A stretch of DNA of 64,000 bases from NCBI RefSeq assembly GCF_017354945.1, contig NZ_CP071503.1, forward strand, positions 1,302,001 through 1,366,000. The letters are read 5' to 3'. Every line of letters starts with the position of its first letter. Position 1 is the stretch's first letter. Source of the DNA: Shewanella avicenniae. Its GTDB lineage: Bacteria > Pseudomonadota > Gammaproteobacteria > Enterobacterales > Shewanellaceae. A program made the translations under genes and the position numbers. Shown here one piece after another: positions 16,727-26,540 of the stretch. The notes under the pieces are model-generated. The model saw only the letters and a program-made list of their open reading frames with translations. It was not told the DNA's origin and did not search any database.

Positions 16727-17116
16727 ATGAAAAAAGGGTTGTTTATGTTTGCCGCCATTAGCGGCTTTTTTGCGGTGGCATTGGGTGCATTTGGTGCTCA
16801 CGGATTAAAAAATGTGGCACCACCGCATCTGATTGAAATTTTTAAACTCGGGGTGGAATACCAGTTTTATCATACCTTCGCCTTGATTGCGGTTGCCTTT
16901 GCTGGCCATTGGATTCATTCCCGGTTACTGGATTGGGCGGCTGGGTTGTTTATTGCGGGCATCGCGCTGTTTTCTGGCTCACTGTATTTATACGCGCTGA
17001 TGGGCGTCAAAATGCTGGGCATTATCACTCCTTTTGGTGGCGTTTGCTTCTTGATTGCGTGGATGTTGTTAGCGGCTGCGGTTTATCGTCATCGTATGGA
17101 TGAATCTGGGCTTTGA
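16727..17116 (+). CDS. DUF423 membrane protein (YgdD-like)
   Basis: A 129-residue protein with four membrane segments. The motif GAFGAHGL after helix 1 and YQFYHTFALI in helix 2 are the DUF423 signature. Function unknown. It lies between the hydrolase and rlmM; in E. coli ygdD also lies between gcvA and rlmM, so the cluster is old. Confidence 0.88.
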   Translation: MKKGLFMFAAISGFFAVALGAFGAHGLKNVAPPHLIEIFKLGVEYQFYHTFALIAVAFAGHWIHSRLLDWAAGLFIAGIALFSGSLYLYALMGVKMLGIITPFGGVCFLIAWMLLAAAVYRHRMDESGL

Positions 17117-17158
17117 TTTGCTATACTTGCCGCCGTTTTGGGCTTGACGAAAAAATTC

Positions 17159-18226
17159 ATGAATAACCTGTTTCTATTTTGCCGTGCTGGCTATGAGAAA
17201 GACTGTGCCGCAGAGATCCAAGATGCGGCCAATCTGTTTGGGGTGGCTGGCTATGTCAAAGCGGCGAAAGATGCTTATGTTCAGTTTCAATGCTTCACCG
17301 CTGAAGATGCCGATAAGCTAGGCAAAGAGCTATCGCTAGAGCGTTTGATTTTCGCGCGACAGATGTTTGTAAGTAGTGACTTACTGACAGATTTACCGGC
17401 AGAAGACCGTATCACCCCTATCGTTGAGGCACTGCAAGCAGCACCGAAAGCGGGAGAACTGAGGGTTGAAACGCCTGATACCAACGAAGCGAAAGAGTTG
17501 CTGACCTTCTGCCGCAAGTTTACCGTGCCTCTGCGTCAAGCGCTAAAAAACAACGGCTTGTTGCATGCGAAGGAAAATAGCTATCGGCCGATTATTCATG
17601 TCTGCTTTCTTGGCTCAGATAAAGCATTCGTGGGTTATTCCTACAGTTTTAACAGCTCACCTTATTTTATGGGCATCCCTCGGCTTAAGTTTCCATCTGC
17701 CGCGCCAAGCCGTTCAACACTCAAGTTGGATGAAGCCTTTATTCACTTCATTCCTGAGGATGAAGCGGAACAGCGTTTATCCGGTGGCTTGCAGGCGGTG
17801 GATTTAGGGGCGTGTCCTGGCGGTTGGACTTATCAGCTTGTACGGCGTGGCATGTTTGTCTCGGCTATCGACAATGGCCCAATGCAAGATGAACTGATGA
17901 AATCAGGGCAGGTGACCCATTTCCGCGAAGATGGATTCCGTTACGAGCCAAAGCGTAAGAATGTTTATTGGCTGGTGTGCGATATGGTTGAGAAGCCATC
18001 GCGGGTGGCGGAGTTAATGGAACAATGGGCGATTAAAGGCTGGTTCAAAGAAGCGATCTTTAACTTAAAGTTGCCGATGAAAAGCCGTTACAAAGAGGTA
18101 AGTACCATTCTTGGCCGGATGGATACCATACTCAAAGAAAACGATATTCACCACTTTAGCTTGCGTTGTAAGCATCTGTACCACGACCGTGATGAGGTCA
18201 CAGTGCACCTGAGTTTGGTTAAGTAA
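17159..18226 (+). CDS. rlmM: 23S rRNA (cytidine-2498-2'-O)-methyltransferase RlmM
   Basis: 355 residues from ATG 17159 (MNNLFLFCRAGYEKDCA). A TTG at 17138 is in frame but adds residues not found in homologues. The N-terminal THUMP-like domain is followed by a Rossmann methyltransferase domain with the AdoMet motif DLGACPGGWTYQL and the catalytic-lysine segment FNLKLPMKSRYKE. It methylates C2498 in the peptidyl-transferase centre. A TATACT at 17122 may be a -10 element of its own promoter. Confidence 0.96.
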   Translation: MNNLFLFCRAGYEKDCAAEIQDAANLFGVAGYVKAAKDAYVQFQCFTAEDADKLGKELSLERLIFARQMFVSSDLLTDLPAEDRITPIVEALQAAPKAGELRVETPDTNEAKELLTFCRKFTVPLRQALKNNGLLHAKENSYRPIIHVCFLGSDKAFVGYSYSFNSSPYFMGIPRLKFPSAAPSRSTLKLDEAFIHFIPEDEAEQRLSGGLQAVDLGACPGGWTYQLVRRGMFVSAIDNGPMQDELMKSGQVTHFREDGFRYEPKRKNVYWLVCDMVEKPSRVAELMEQWAIKGWFKEAIFNLKLPMKSRYKEVSTILGRMDTILKENDIHHFSLRCKHLYHDRDEVTVHLSLVK

Positions 18227-18252
18227 CCACTGCGCGGCGAGTTAGATAAATG

Positions 18253-18278
18253 AAAAGAATGGCTTCGGCCATTCTTTT
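18253..18278 (+). terminator. Terminator after rlmM
   Basis: AAAAGAATGGC (18253-18263) and its complement enclose a UUCG tetraloop, with a T-run at the end. Confidence 0.9.
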
Positions 18279-18380
18279 TGCTTTGAACGGTTTTATTTTG
18301 TACAGCGTGGCGGCAGCAGCGGCGGCCTACGCCGACTCAGTGTGGCGAACTTTATCAACTGACGACCTCGGTGAGGTAAG

Positions 18381-18728
18381 TTAGCGACCACTTCGGCCAA
18401 GATAACCTGCAGGTTTAGGGATATCTAAGCGTTCGACCACCGCATTGGGTAAGTTGAACTCCTGCACAATCCATTCAAGGTTTTCATACTGAAAACCTAG
18501 ATATTCCCGTGTCATCATCAATGCCATCGCCGCCTCTGTGAGCTGCGTAATATGCTGCGCTTCCATTAAGCGTACAAAGCCTTGTTGCCGATCATCATTA
18601 AACTGTGCAAGTAACTTTTGTAGCGTGCGTCCAGCGCGCCCAAGCGCAGAACATTGCTCTTTGGCTACTTCATACTCAATCAGTTTATGTTTGCCGATGT
18701 GGATCTGGCTGACTGGATTACTGCTCAT
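18381..18728 (-). CDS. Unrecognised conserved-looking protein, 115 residues
   Basis: I do not recognise this protein. It is soluble and mostly helical, with no signal peptide or membrane segment. It has one cysteine (C26), a charged middle (NDDRQQGFVRLMEAQHITQ) and an Arg/Gly-rich end (GYLGRSGR). The start is ATG 18728 and composition resembles neighbouring genes, so it is probably a real gene. It follows the isocitrate dehydrogenase gene on the same strand, but the strong terminator at 18796 separates them. It may be confined to Shewanella relatives. Confidence 0.65.
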   Translation of the reverse strand: MSSNPVSQIHIGKHKLIEYEVAKEQCSALGRAGRTLQKLLAQFNDDRQQGFVRLMEAQHITQLTEAAMALMMTREYLGFQYENLEWIVQEFNLPNAVVERLDIPKPAGYLGRSGR

Positions 18729-18795
18729 AGGATTTTTGGAATAACGGCTTTGCTATTTATCCTGCAATGGTCGAACGATAATTGCAATGCAATGA

Positions 18796-18822
18796 AAAAG
18801 GATGGCGAGCAGCCATCCTTTT
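18796..18822 (-). terminator. Terminator after isocitrate dehydrogenase
   Basis: AAAAGGATGGC (18796-18806) and its complement (18812-18822) form an 11-bp stem with A/T flanks on both strands. Confidence 0.85.
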
Positions 18823-18856
18823 ATCTCACTGATGTATGTATCAGACAATAGTCTGC

Positions 18857-19864
18857 TTACAGACGATCAAGTACCGCTTGAGTGAAGTCTGTGGTGCCGT
18901 GAGTACCGCCCAAATCGGCGGTAGTGCGGTCACCTTCAGCAATCACAGCCGATACCGCTTGACGAACTTGAGCCGCTTTATCTTGCATGCCCAAGTATTC
19001 CAACATCTGTACCGAAGCCAAAATTACTGACGTTGGGTTGGCGAGGTTTTTACCCGCAATATCTGGCGCGCTGCCATGTACTGCTTCGAAAATTGCGGCA
19101 TCTTTACCAATATTGGCACCGGGCGCCATGCCCAAACCACCCACCAAACCCGCACACAGATCTGACAGAATGTCACCAAACAGGTTGGTGGTCACAATCA
19201 CGTCGAAGTTTTCTGGATTCATTACCAGCTTCATACAGGTCGCATCAACGATCATCTCTTCGGTTTTGATATCGGGATAGCGCAAGCTAACTTCGCGAGC
19301 TGTTTTCAAAAACAGACCTGAAGTTGACTTCATGATGTTAGCTTTATGAACGATAGTGACTTTTTTACGGCCTTCTTTGCGTGCTAATTCGTAAGCAAAT
19401 GTGGTGATCTGCTCTGCACCTTGTTTAGTGATAACGCTGGTCGCTTCTGCTGTATTGCCGTCTTCAGAAACTTTTTGGCCGATACCTGAATACATCCCTT
19501 CGGTGTTTTCACGGATGGTGATGATATCAATGTTCTCGTAGCGCGCTTGTGTACCTTTGAAAGATAACACTGGGCGCACGTTAGCGTATAAACCGAATTT
19601 TTTACGCAGTGACACGTTGATTGAAGTAAAGCCTTCACCGACAGGGGTAGTCAGTGGACCTTTAAGGGTGATTTTATTCTTTTCAATCAGATCCAGCGTA
19701 CGTTGCGGCAGCAATTCACCGTGTTTTTCTAACGCAGCTAAACCTGCATCAGCAAATTCATATTCAAAGTCACAGCCAGCTTTATCTAAAATTTTCAGGG
19801 CAGCATCAATAATGCTCGGACCGATCCCATCGCCAGGGATTACGGTAATCGTTCTTTTGGACAT
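18857..19864 (-). CDS. NAD-dependent isocitrate dehydrogenase
   Basis: 335 residues from ATG 19864 (MSKRTITVIPGDGIGP), preceded by AAGGA; an open extension to 19906 lacks homology. It is a member of the isocitrate/isopropylmalate dehydrogenase family. The cofactor loop reads HGSAPDIAGK. The Asp-Ile pair replaces the Lys-Tyr of NADP-specific E. coli Icd (HGTAPKYAG), the known switch to NAD. The catalytic RENTEGMYSG segment favours isocitrate over isopropylmalate. It feeds the TCA cycle with NADH. It is monocistronic, with a terminator at 18796. Confidence 0.88.
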   Translation of the reverse strand: MSKRTITVIPGDGIGPSIIDAALKILDKAGCDFEYEFADAGLAALEKHGELLPQRTLDLIEKNKITLKGPLTTPVGEGFTSINVSLRKKFGLYANVRPVLSFKGTQARYENIDIITIRENTEGMYSGIGQKVSEDGNTAEATSVITKQGAEQITTFAYELARKEGRKKVTIVHKANIMKSTSGLFLKTAREVSLRYPDIKTEEMIVDATCMKLVMNPENFDVIVTTNLFGDILSDLCAGLVGGLGMAPGANIGKDAAIFEAVHGSAPDIAGKNLANPTSVILASVQMLEYLGMQDKAAQVRQAVSAVIAEGDRTTADLGGTHGTTDFTQAVLDRL

Positions 19865-20084
19865 GGAGATTCCTTCCACGGTTGAACATTTAAGCAGGAG
19901 TCGCAAGGTGTGGGGGCACAGATTGCGAGTCGGATTATGTGATTTAGATCTCTTTTATTTTAAACACTTTTAAACACTTTTCACAGGAATTAGCAGGCAA
20001 ATAACTGGCTTTTTATGTAGTCTAAAAGTCGAATAACCGCGCCGTTTGTGGCCATTTTATAAATTTCAGCATGGATTTTAGACA

Positions 20085-22946
20085 TTGAAGGCCAAAATTA
20101 TAGGAACAGGTCCGTCGCTATTAAGGACATCATTGCTGGCAGTGATGCTGGCATTGCCAAGCTATAGCAATGCCGCCGAGACCAAAGCAAATCTCACTCT
20201 GCAAGATATTATGCGCTTTGAGCAAATCACCGAGCAGACGCTCTCGCCCAATGGTCAGGTCTTGGCGTACGCCGTTAAGCCCGATCGCGGTGATAGTCGT
20301 GGCGTAGTGAAGCTAGTCGGGCGCAGCACAAGTTATGATGTCGCTGGCGGCAGTAAACCGGCGCTCTCCAATGATGGTGCTTATGCGGCATTTTTGGTAA
20401 AGCCATCGTTACTCGATACAGAAAAGGCATCAAAAGCTGAACGAAAGAAGCTTAAAGATAATCTCACCTTGGTGAATAACCAAACCGGAGAGCAGCAACA
20501 CTTTGAGCGGGTGAAATCCTTTGCCTTCAGTGAGAATGGTCAATACCTGTTGGTGTGGCATGATGCTGATGAGCCCAAAAAAGAGGATAAAGCCGCGGGT
20601 AAGACTGCTGAAGCGGAATCCAACAGTGCCGAGAAAGCAGCAGCGAAACCCAAAACCGATAAAGCAGATTTAGGTAGCTCGCTTGAGGTGGTTAATCTTG
20701 CCAATAAGCAACAGCAGCGCTTTAGCGATATTACCGAATGGCAGTGGTCCTATGACAGCCGTTATCTGGCCTTGGCACAAAACAACACGGATGCGGAACT
20801 GCACAAGCTGCTACTCATTCGCCTCGATAGCTTCAACCAAGCAGAGCTAGTGAACTCAACTACACAGCAGATTGGCGCGTTAGCATTGAGCCGAGATAGT
20901 CACTATCTCGCTTATACGGCGGGAGATGCTGCCAGTAAAATAGATGAGCGGCTGTATCAATTGTCACTCTACGACATGCAAGCCGGTAAGTTTCAACGGA
21001 TTCAGGACGGCGAAGCAGACAAAAACGGTTGGCGGCTGAATCGCTACGCCAGTTTGTCGTTCTCAGCGGATGGCGAGCGTTTGTTCTTCGGTCGCGTACC
21101 TGAGTTGAGCGCACAATTTACCCTGCCCAAAGTCAAGCAAGCCGCAGATCTATACGATGAAACGCTGATCACCGAGCAGCGTGGCTTAAATATTTGGCAC
21201 GGTGATGATCAGCTGATTAAACCCAATGAAATCAATCATTATAAGACAGAAGTTAAACGTACTTATCTGGCGGTATTACATCTGAAGTCGGGCAGTGTGG
21301 TGCAACTGGCAGATAAGCAAGTGCCAGACGTCAACATCAGTCATCAGCGCCGATTCCTACTTGCCAGTTCAGATGTGCCTTATCAAAAGATGATTACTTG
21401 GGCGGGGTTTTATCGCGACTGGTATTTGGTGGATCTCAATACTGGCCATAGACAACCGATTATTGTGCAGCAGTCAGATGCCAATAAGCCGACCTTGTCA
21501 CCTAATGGCGGCTATGTTGCTTATTATCAGCAGGGCAATATCTACCTTTACGATGTTGCCAAGCAACATAAAATTCAGCTCAATGCCGAGATTAAAACGC
21601 CATTTGCTGATGAAGATCATGACTATCCGTCGCCACCGCCAGGTTATGGCTTTGGTCCTTGGCTAGCCGATGATGACGCAGTGCTGGTGTATGACAAATA
21701 TGACATTTGGCAGTTTGATACGCGCACGCATCAAGGCTTTATGTTGACCGCCGGAGAAGGGCGTAAACAGGGTGTGAGCTTCCGTGTCGAAGCCTTGGCG
21801 CAACCCGATAATGCCTTTGAGTCAACCATTGCGGATAAGCAATCTCTGTTGTTGCAAGGCTACAGTGAGCGCACTAAAGCCGACGGCTTTTATAACGCTA
21901 AAGTCGGCACGGCAGGCGTTAAGCCTTTGTTGAATAAAGAGGTGAAGCTGACGGTGTTGGCGCGTGCCAGTAACAGCGAGCAAATCCTCTTTAGCCAGCA
22001 GCGCTATGACCTGTTTCCGGATCTCTTCACCGCAAAGGTAAATCAGCCACAGCAGGCGCTACAGCAAACCGATTTGGATAAGCAGCGGCGCGCACTGCCT
22101 TGGGGGAAAGCAGAGTTGGTGCATTGGCTCGACGGTGATGGCCGTAACATGGATGGTGTCGTCATTAAGCCGGCTAATTATAAGCCAGGTAAAAAGTATC
22201 CAGTGATGGTGTATTACTATCGTTTTATGAGCCAGCGACTGCATGCGTTTCCTGACATGAAGATCAATCATCGCCCTAACTTTGCTTGGTATGCGGCCGA
22301 TGATTATGTGATTTTCCTGCCAGACATCCGCTTTGAAGTGGGCTATCCCGGCATCAGTTCCGTGAAAGCCTTGACCAGTGCGGTGCAATCGTTAATTGCC
22401 AGTGGCATCGCTGAACCGAATGCAATTGGATTACAAGGCCATTCATGGAGTGGCTATCAAACCGCATTTGCTGTCACCCAAACAAATCTGTTTAAGGCCG
22501 CAGTCGCGGGAGCGCCAGTGAGCAACATGACCAGTGCGTTCAGTGGTATTCGGTTAGGGTCTGGGTTGGCACGTCAATTCCAGTATGAAACGGGGCAAAG
22601 CCGCATTGGTGAAAGTCTGCTGGCAGCACCGCAAAAATATATTGAGAACTCGCCAGTCTTTTACGTTGACCGCGTGCAAACGCCGCTACTGATCATGTTC
22701 GGTGATCGTGATGATGCGGTACCGTATGAACAGGGGATTGAACTTTATTTGGCGATGCGCAGAGCGGGGAAAGATGTGATCATGCTGCAATATGAAGATG
22801 AGCCGCATCACCTTAAGAAATACCCCAACAAGCTCGATTACACTATCCGTATGAAGCAGTATTTTGACCATTATTTGAAGGGCAAACCGGCTGCGACGTG
22901 GATGACTCAAGGCGAAGCTTATCGTGAACCTGCCAAAGCGGATTAA
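20085..22946 (+). CDS. S9 family (prolyl oligopeptidase-like) serine peptidase, exported
   Basis: Up to 953 residues. An N-terminal signal peptide ends at SYSNAAE, then a beta-propeller-like domain runs to about 640 and an alpha/beta-hydrolase catalytic domain to about 930. The triad candidates are Ser about 787 in GHSWSG, Asp about 876 in GDRDDAVP and His 908/909 in EPHHL. A low-complexity Lys/Glu/Ala insert (about 165-200) breaks the propeller. The only upstream start is TTG 20085, without a clear ribosome site; a TTG with AAGGA upstream at about 20129 is an alternative that still leaves a signal peptide. Probably periplasmic. Confidence 0.85.
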   Translation: MKAKIIGTGPSLLRTSLLAVMLALPSYSNAAETKANLTLQDIMRFEQITEQTLSPNGQVLAYAVKPDRGDSRGVVKLVGRSTSYDVAGGSKPALSNDGAYAAFLVKPSLLDTEKASKAERKKLKDNLTLVNNQTGEQQHFERVKSFAFSENGQYLLVWHDADEPKKEDKAAGKTAEAESNSAEKAAAKPKTDKADLGSSLEVVNLANKQQQRFSDITEWQWSYDSRYLALAQNNTDAELHKLLLIRLDSFNQAELVNSTTQQIGALALSRDSHYLAYTAGDAASKIDERLYQLSLYDMQAGKFQRIQDGEADKNGWRLNRYASLSFSADGERLFFGRVPELSAQFTLPKVKQAADLYDETLITEQRGLNIWHGDDQLIKPNEINHYKTEVKRTYLAVLHLKSGSVVQLADKQVPDVNISHQRRFLLASSDVPYQKMITWAGFYRDWYLVDLNTGHRQPIIVQQSDANKPTLSPNGGYVAYYQQGNIYLYDVAKQHKIQLNAEIKTPFADEDHDYPSPPPGYGFGPWLADDDAVLVYDKYDIWQFDTRTHQGFMLTAGEGRKQGVSFRVEALAQPDNAFESTIADKQSLLLQGYSERTKADGFYNAKVGTAGVKPLLNKEVKLTVLARASNSEQILFSQQRYDLFPDLFTAKVNQPQQALQQTDLDKQRRALPWGKAELVHWLDGDGRNMDGVVIKPANYKPGKKYPVMVYYYRFMSQRLHAFPDMKINHRPNFAWYAADDYVIFLPDIRFEVGYPGISSVKALTSAVQSLIASGIAEPNAIGLQGHSWSGYQTAFAVTQTNLFKAAVAGAPVSNMTSAFSGIRLGSGLARQFQYETGQSRIGESLLAAPQKYIENSPVFYVDRVQTPLLIMFGDRDDAVPYEQGIELYLAMRRAGKDVIMLQYEDEPHHLKKYPNKLDYTIRMKQYFDHYLKGKPAATWMTQGEAYREPAKAD

Positions 22947-22981
22947 TCGCTAAGGGAGGGGTGTTCAATACTTGAAACTAA

Positions 22982-23007
22982 AAAGCCGAAGCAATTGCTT
23001 CGGCTTT
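22982..23007. terminator. Bidirectional terminator
   Basis: The perfect palindrome AAAGCCGAAGCAA with its complement lies between the convergent S9 peptidase and DUF416 genes. Confidence 0.85.
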
Positions 23008-23062
23008 GTGTTTTCAATGGATTAAGTACGTTTCGGCAGTGATCATTGCCGCGTTAAATCCA

Positions 23063-23668
23063 CTATTCAGGCAGTACGCTAATGCCGATATTGGATACGC
23101 CATCCATCACAATCTCTTTGCGCAGCGCTTTGACAAAGTCAGCGTCTAATTCGGGATTATCTTCAACAATCTCCAGCAGTGACATCTGCAATTCACGCTC
23201 CTGTTGCATCACCGGATGAGCAAAAATCGCATCTTCCAGCGCATCTTCGTTGGCAAACTCTTCATCCAATAGCTCCTCTACATAATTGGCCACGGTTGAA
23301 GATGAGAGTTTAGAGATGTTGGTGATGTCGTCTTCGATTTTGCTTTGCAGCGCGCCTAAAAATGACGACAACGCCACGACCGCATCTAACGCTGGATAAA
23401 CGCCGTACATGTCAAAGTCGCTTGGCTCAGGGGTATTTTCTTCCAGCTTCGCCAACTGCGCTTCAATATTGAGTTTCAGTTTAGGGTCGTAGAGTGACTG
23501 CCACAATAATTGCAGCAAGGTGTCGAGCACGGCAGCATTGCCAAACTCGCTCACCTCAGCAAATAGCTGATAGTTGGGTAGCATGCGTTGGCATAACGCG
23601 ATCGCAAATAACTTTTTTTGTTGAAAATTAAGCGTTTTAAGGCGTTTAAAAAAACCGACTTTAGTCAT
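23063..23668 (-). CDS. DUF416 family protein (YjaG-like)
   Basis: A 201-residue acidic, helical, soluble protein. The opening GFFKRLKTLNFQQKKLFAIALCQRMLPNYQLF and the YPALDAVVAL segment are characteristic of DUF416/YjaG. Function unknown. It is 12 bases downstream of barA on the same strand and probably cotranscribed with it, although no functional link is established. Confidence 0.88.
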   Translation of the reverse strand: MTKVGFFKRLKTLNFQQKKLFAIALCQRMLPNYQLFAEVSEFGNAAVLDTLLQLLWQSLYDPKLKLNIEAQLAKLEENTPEPSDFDMYGVYPALDAVVALSSFLGALQSKIEDDITNISKLSSSTVANYVEELLDEEFANEDALEDAIFAHPVMQQERELQMSLLEIVEDNPELDADFVKALRKEIVMDGVSNIGISVLPE

Positions 23669-23680
23669 GAAACGTTCCGT

Positions 23681-26428
23681 CTAGTGGGCGGCGAGGATTT
23701 GCTTGGCGGCTGATTCTACCTTAGTTAGCTCATCAAGCAACTCGAGAACTTCGGGTTCGACATCTGCGATACTTTGTTGCTGTTTCAATGCCGTTTCAAC
23801 GGTTTGACACAGCTTCTGCAACACAGGGACGCCCGAATAACAACAAGCACCATGCAGTTTGTGCACTGATTTTAGCATGCTTTGCTCATCAAATTGCTGC
23901 AGTGCTTGCTGGATTGTGTCGCTGACGTTTGGGATGGAGTCATGCAGTAACTGCAGCATTTCAAAGGCGAGCGACTCATTATTATTGGCCTGCACCAAAC
24001 ACATGCCCCAGTTGATGCTGGCGGTTTGCAGCTCCATCATCGGCAGCGCACTGCTGGTGGTCGGGTTCCAACGATTGATCACCCCTTTGAGGGCGATTTC
24101 GTCGATCGGTTTGGCCAGGTAGCCATCCATGCCACTGTTGAGGATATGTTCGCGTTCTTCCTGAATAGTATGCGCCGTTACCGCAATAATCGGCGTCGTG
24201 GCATTTAGTGCACTCTGGCGTATTTGCGCAGTCGCACTGATGCCATCAATACCGGGCATCTGAATATCCATAAAAATTAGGTCAAAGCTTTGCGCGAGGC
24301 ACAGCTCAATCGCTTCTTCACCGTTATTGGCGGTGGTGACCTGAGTAACAATTTCACCCAACAAGGTATGAATTAGCTTCAAGTTGGCAAAATTGTCATC
24401 TACCGCGAGTACCGACATCGCAATCGGCGATGTCGCCAGTTTTTCATTGGTGACAGGGAGCGGTTGTTCTACCGGTTTTTCCAACAGATATTTTGCCATT
24501 AACGATTCGCTGATCGGTGTGGGCATCACGAGATCAACGGCTGGACGAATCGTGGTATTCAGCACCTGTTGGTTATGGCAATCGTACAGCGCAAATAGCA
24601 CATCAGTGTTTCCCCGTGCTTGCTCCAGTACTTTTTTGATGTGCGATGGCGTGTCAAAGCCATGGCAGCTAATCAACATATAATCGTAGTGTTGCTGCGT
24701 TAATGCGGTTTGCAGCTGTTTCAGCGTTGTAGTGGGATACAGCACCATTTTCCAGCGCTGTAGCCTTTTGATCAGCACGCTGCGTGACAGCACGCGCGGC
24801 TCATACAGCAATACGGTTTTTTGTTTGAGCAATTCCACCGGTTGCCGTTCTTCCATATGGAATTGGCTTAACGACAGGGTGAGGGTAAACCAAAAAGTTG
24901 AGCCTTTACCGGTGCGGGAGGTAAAGCCAATCTGACCGCCCATTTGGTCGACTAAACGTTTGGTAATGACGAGGCCAAGCCCTGTACCGCCGAAACGGCG
25001 CGAAATACTCGAATCCGCTTGGCCAAACGCTTGGAACAGCATGTCTTGCTGAGACTCATCAATCCCAACACCTGTGTCTTCCACTTCGCAGTGCAGCTCT
25101 ACTTCCTCGTCACGCAGTTGGTTGACCGCCATTCTCAACATGACGCTGCCTTGGTCGGTAAATTTAATCGCGTTGCCGATCAGGTTGGTGAGAATTTGGG
25201 TGATGCGCTGGCTGTCACCGTTGATGTTGTCCGGTACTTCTGGGGCAATATCGACTACGAGCTCTAACTGTTTGTCTTGTGCCGCGGGCGAGAGAATTTT
25301 TAACGTGTCGTCGATGGTTTCGCGCAGGGAAAACGGCATGTTTTCAAAGGTCATGCGCCCGGCTTCTAGCTTAGAAAAATCCAAAATGTCGTTGATGATG
25401 TTGAGTAAGTTGCTGGCGCTTTTCTCAATCGTTTGAATGTAGTCTTTTTGGTTGCTTTGCAGCGAAGTTTTCATCAATTGCCGCGCAAAACCAATGACGC
25501 CATTAAGCGGCGTGCGTAGCTCGTGCGACATATTGGCCAAGAATTCCGATTTAATCCGGCTGGCTTCCAAGGCCCGCTTTTTGGCGATGTCCAACTCAAC
25601 GTTTTGAATTTCAATCTGCTCAAGGGTTTCGCGCAGATCTGAAGTGGCTTGGTCGATGTTTTGCTGCATCTCATCGTGATATTCAGACAGCGAGCCCGCC
25701 ATCGCATTGATGCCGCGTTTAAGAATATCCAGTTCACCAATCAGGTTTTCGTTAAGTCGCGTATCAAGTTTACCTTCACGAATTTTTGCCACCGCGCGCA
25801 CCATGTCGGTAATCGGTTGGGTGACGTTTTTGACCAACCGGAAGGTGAACAGCAAGTTTAACTGCACCCCAATTAACACAATAATCACCGCTGCCATTGC
25901 TGCTCGATGTTGTTCTAGCAGGGCCTTTTCTTTATTTAGCAGCAGCGCGGCATAGCCGATAGGCTTGCCTGTTTGTGGCCCCGAGGCATCGTCTTCTAAT
26001 GCCAGCAAATTGGCCACGGTATAGATGGGCGTTCGCACAATCAGGCTATCACCCACGGGTTCAAATTCGGTCTGCACTAAGTTGACGATTTCGCCGCTAA
26101 AGCGCATCAACTCAAAGTCTTTGTGATAGTGCGAGGTCACGAATAGCCGATTTTCAGCGTCAAAAATGGCGATAGATTTAATCAGGGTAGATTTGTTCAG
26201 TTGCGCTGCGGCCAATAAACGTTTGGCGGCTTCGCGGTTATTGCTGGCGAGATCGCTTGCACTGGCGATAGCTAATGGCTCGATAATGTTGCTGCCTTGA
26301 TCCTGCAACGTATCTTCAAGCTCATAAAAGCGATTTATGGTAAAGTAGCTTCCTAATAACACCCCAACCAAAATTGTCGGCGCCAGCGCCAGCATTAACA
26401 CCCAGGCGCGCAGACTGTATTTGGTCAT
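23681..26428 (-). CDS. barA: Hybrid sensor histidine kinase BarA
   Basis: 915 residues from ATG 26428 (MTKYSLRAWVLML), the start that aligns with E. coli BarA. The frame is open to 26485, but neither upstream start has a good ribosome site. Order: membrane helix, periplasmic sensor, membrane helix, HAMP, HisKA with SHELRTP, HATPase (NLIGNAIKF, GTGLGL), a degenerate receiver, a true receiver (DIQMPGIDG), and an Hpt domain (VHKLHGACCYSG). It phosphorylates UvrY, which drives Csr sRNAs that sequester CsrA; csrA lies at 48020. Confidence 0.95.
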   Translation of the reverse strand: MTKYSLRAWVLMLALAPTILVGVLLGSYFTINRFYELEDTLQDQGSNIIEPLAIASASDLASNNREAAKRLLAAAQLNKSTLIKSIAIFDAENRLFVTSHYHKDFELMRFSGEIVNLVQTEFEPVGDSLIVRTPIYTVANLLALEDDASGPQTGKPIGYAALLLNKEKALLEQHRAAMAAVIIVLIGVQLNLLFTFRLVKNVTQPITDMVRAVAKIREGKLDTRLNENLIGELDILKRGINAMAGSLSEYHDEMQQNIDQATSDLRETLEQIEIQNVELDIAKKRALEASRIKSEFLANMSHELRTPLNGVIGFARQLMKTSLQSNQKDYIQTIEKSASNLLNIINDILDFSKLEAGRMTFENMPFSLRETIDDTLKILSPAAQDKQLELVVDIAPEVPDNINGDSQRITQILTNLIGNAIKFTDQGSVMLRMAVNQLRDEEVELHCEVEDTGVGIDESQQDMLFQAFGQADSSISRRFGGTGLGLVITKRLVDQMGGQIGFTSRTGKGSTFWFTLTLSLSQFHMEERQPVELLKQKTVLLYEPRVLSRSVLIKRLQRWKMVLYPTTTLKQLQTALTQQHYDYMLISCHGFDTPSHIKKVLEQARGNTDVLFALYDCHNQQVLNTTIRPAVDLVMPTPISESLMAKYLLEKPVEQPLPVTNEKLATSPIAMSVLAVDDNFANLKLIHTLLGEIVTQVTTANNGEEAIELCLAQSFDLIFMDIQMPGIDGISATAQIRQSALNATTPIIAVTAHTIQEEREHILNSGMDGYLAKPIDEIALKGVINRWNPTTSSALPMMELQTASINWGMCLVQANNNESLAFEMLQLLHDSIPNVSDTIQQALQQFDEQSMLKSVHKLHGACCYSGVPVLQKLCQTVETALKQQQSIADVEPEVLELLDELTKVESAAKQILAAH

Positions 26429-26540
26429 ATTGCTATTGGTTGTCATGGATATGTTGGGGTCCAAGATTGAAAACTCTCTGCGCATAGACTGCCAGAATAG
26501 TTAGGTTAATTGCCAGTAATTTGTCAACATAGAGGCCTGA

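Noticed and set aside
19950..19982. Direct repeat TTAAACACTT in the region between isocitrate dehydrogenase and the S9 peptidase
   Set aside because: Only two short adjacent copies in AT-rich sequence; nothing ties it to a function.
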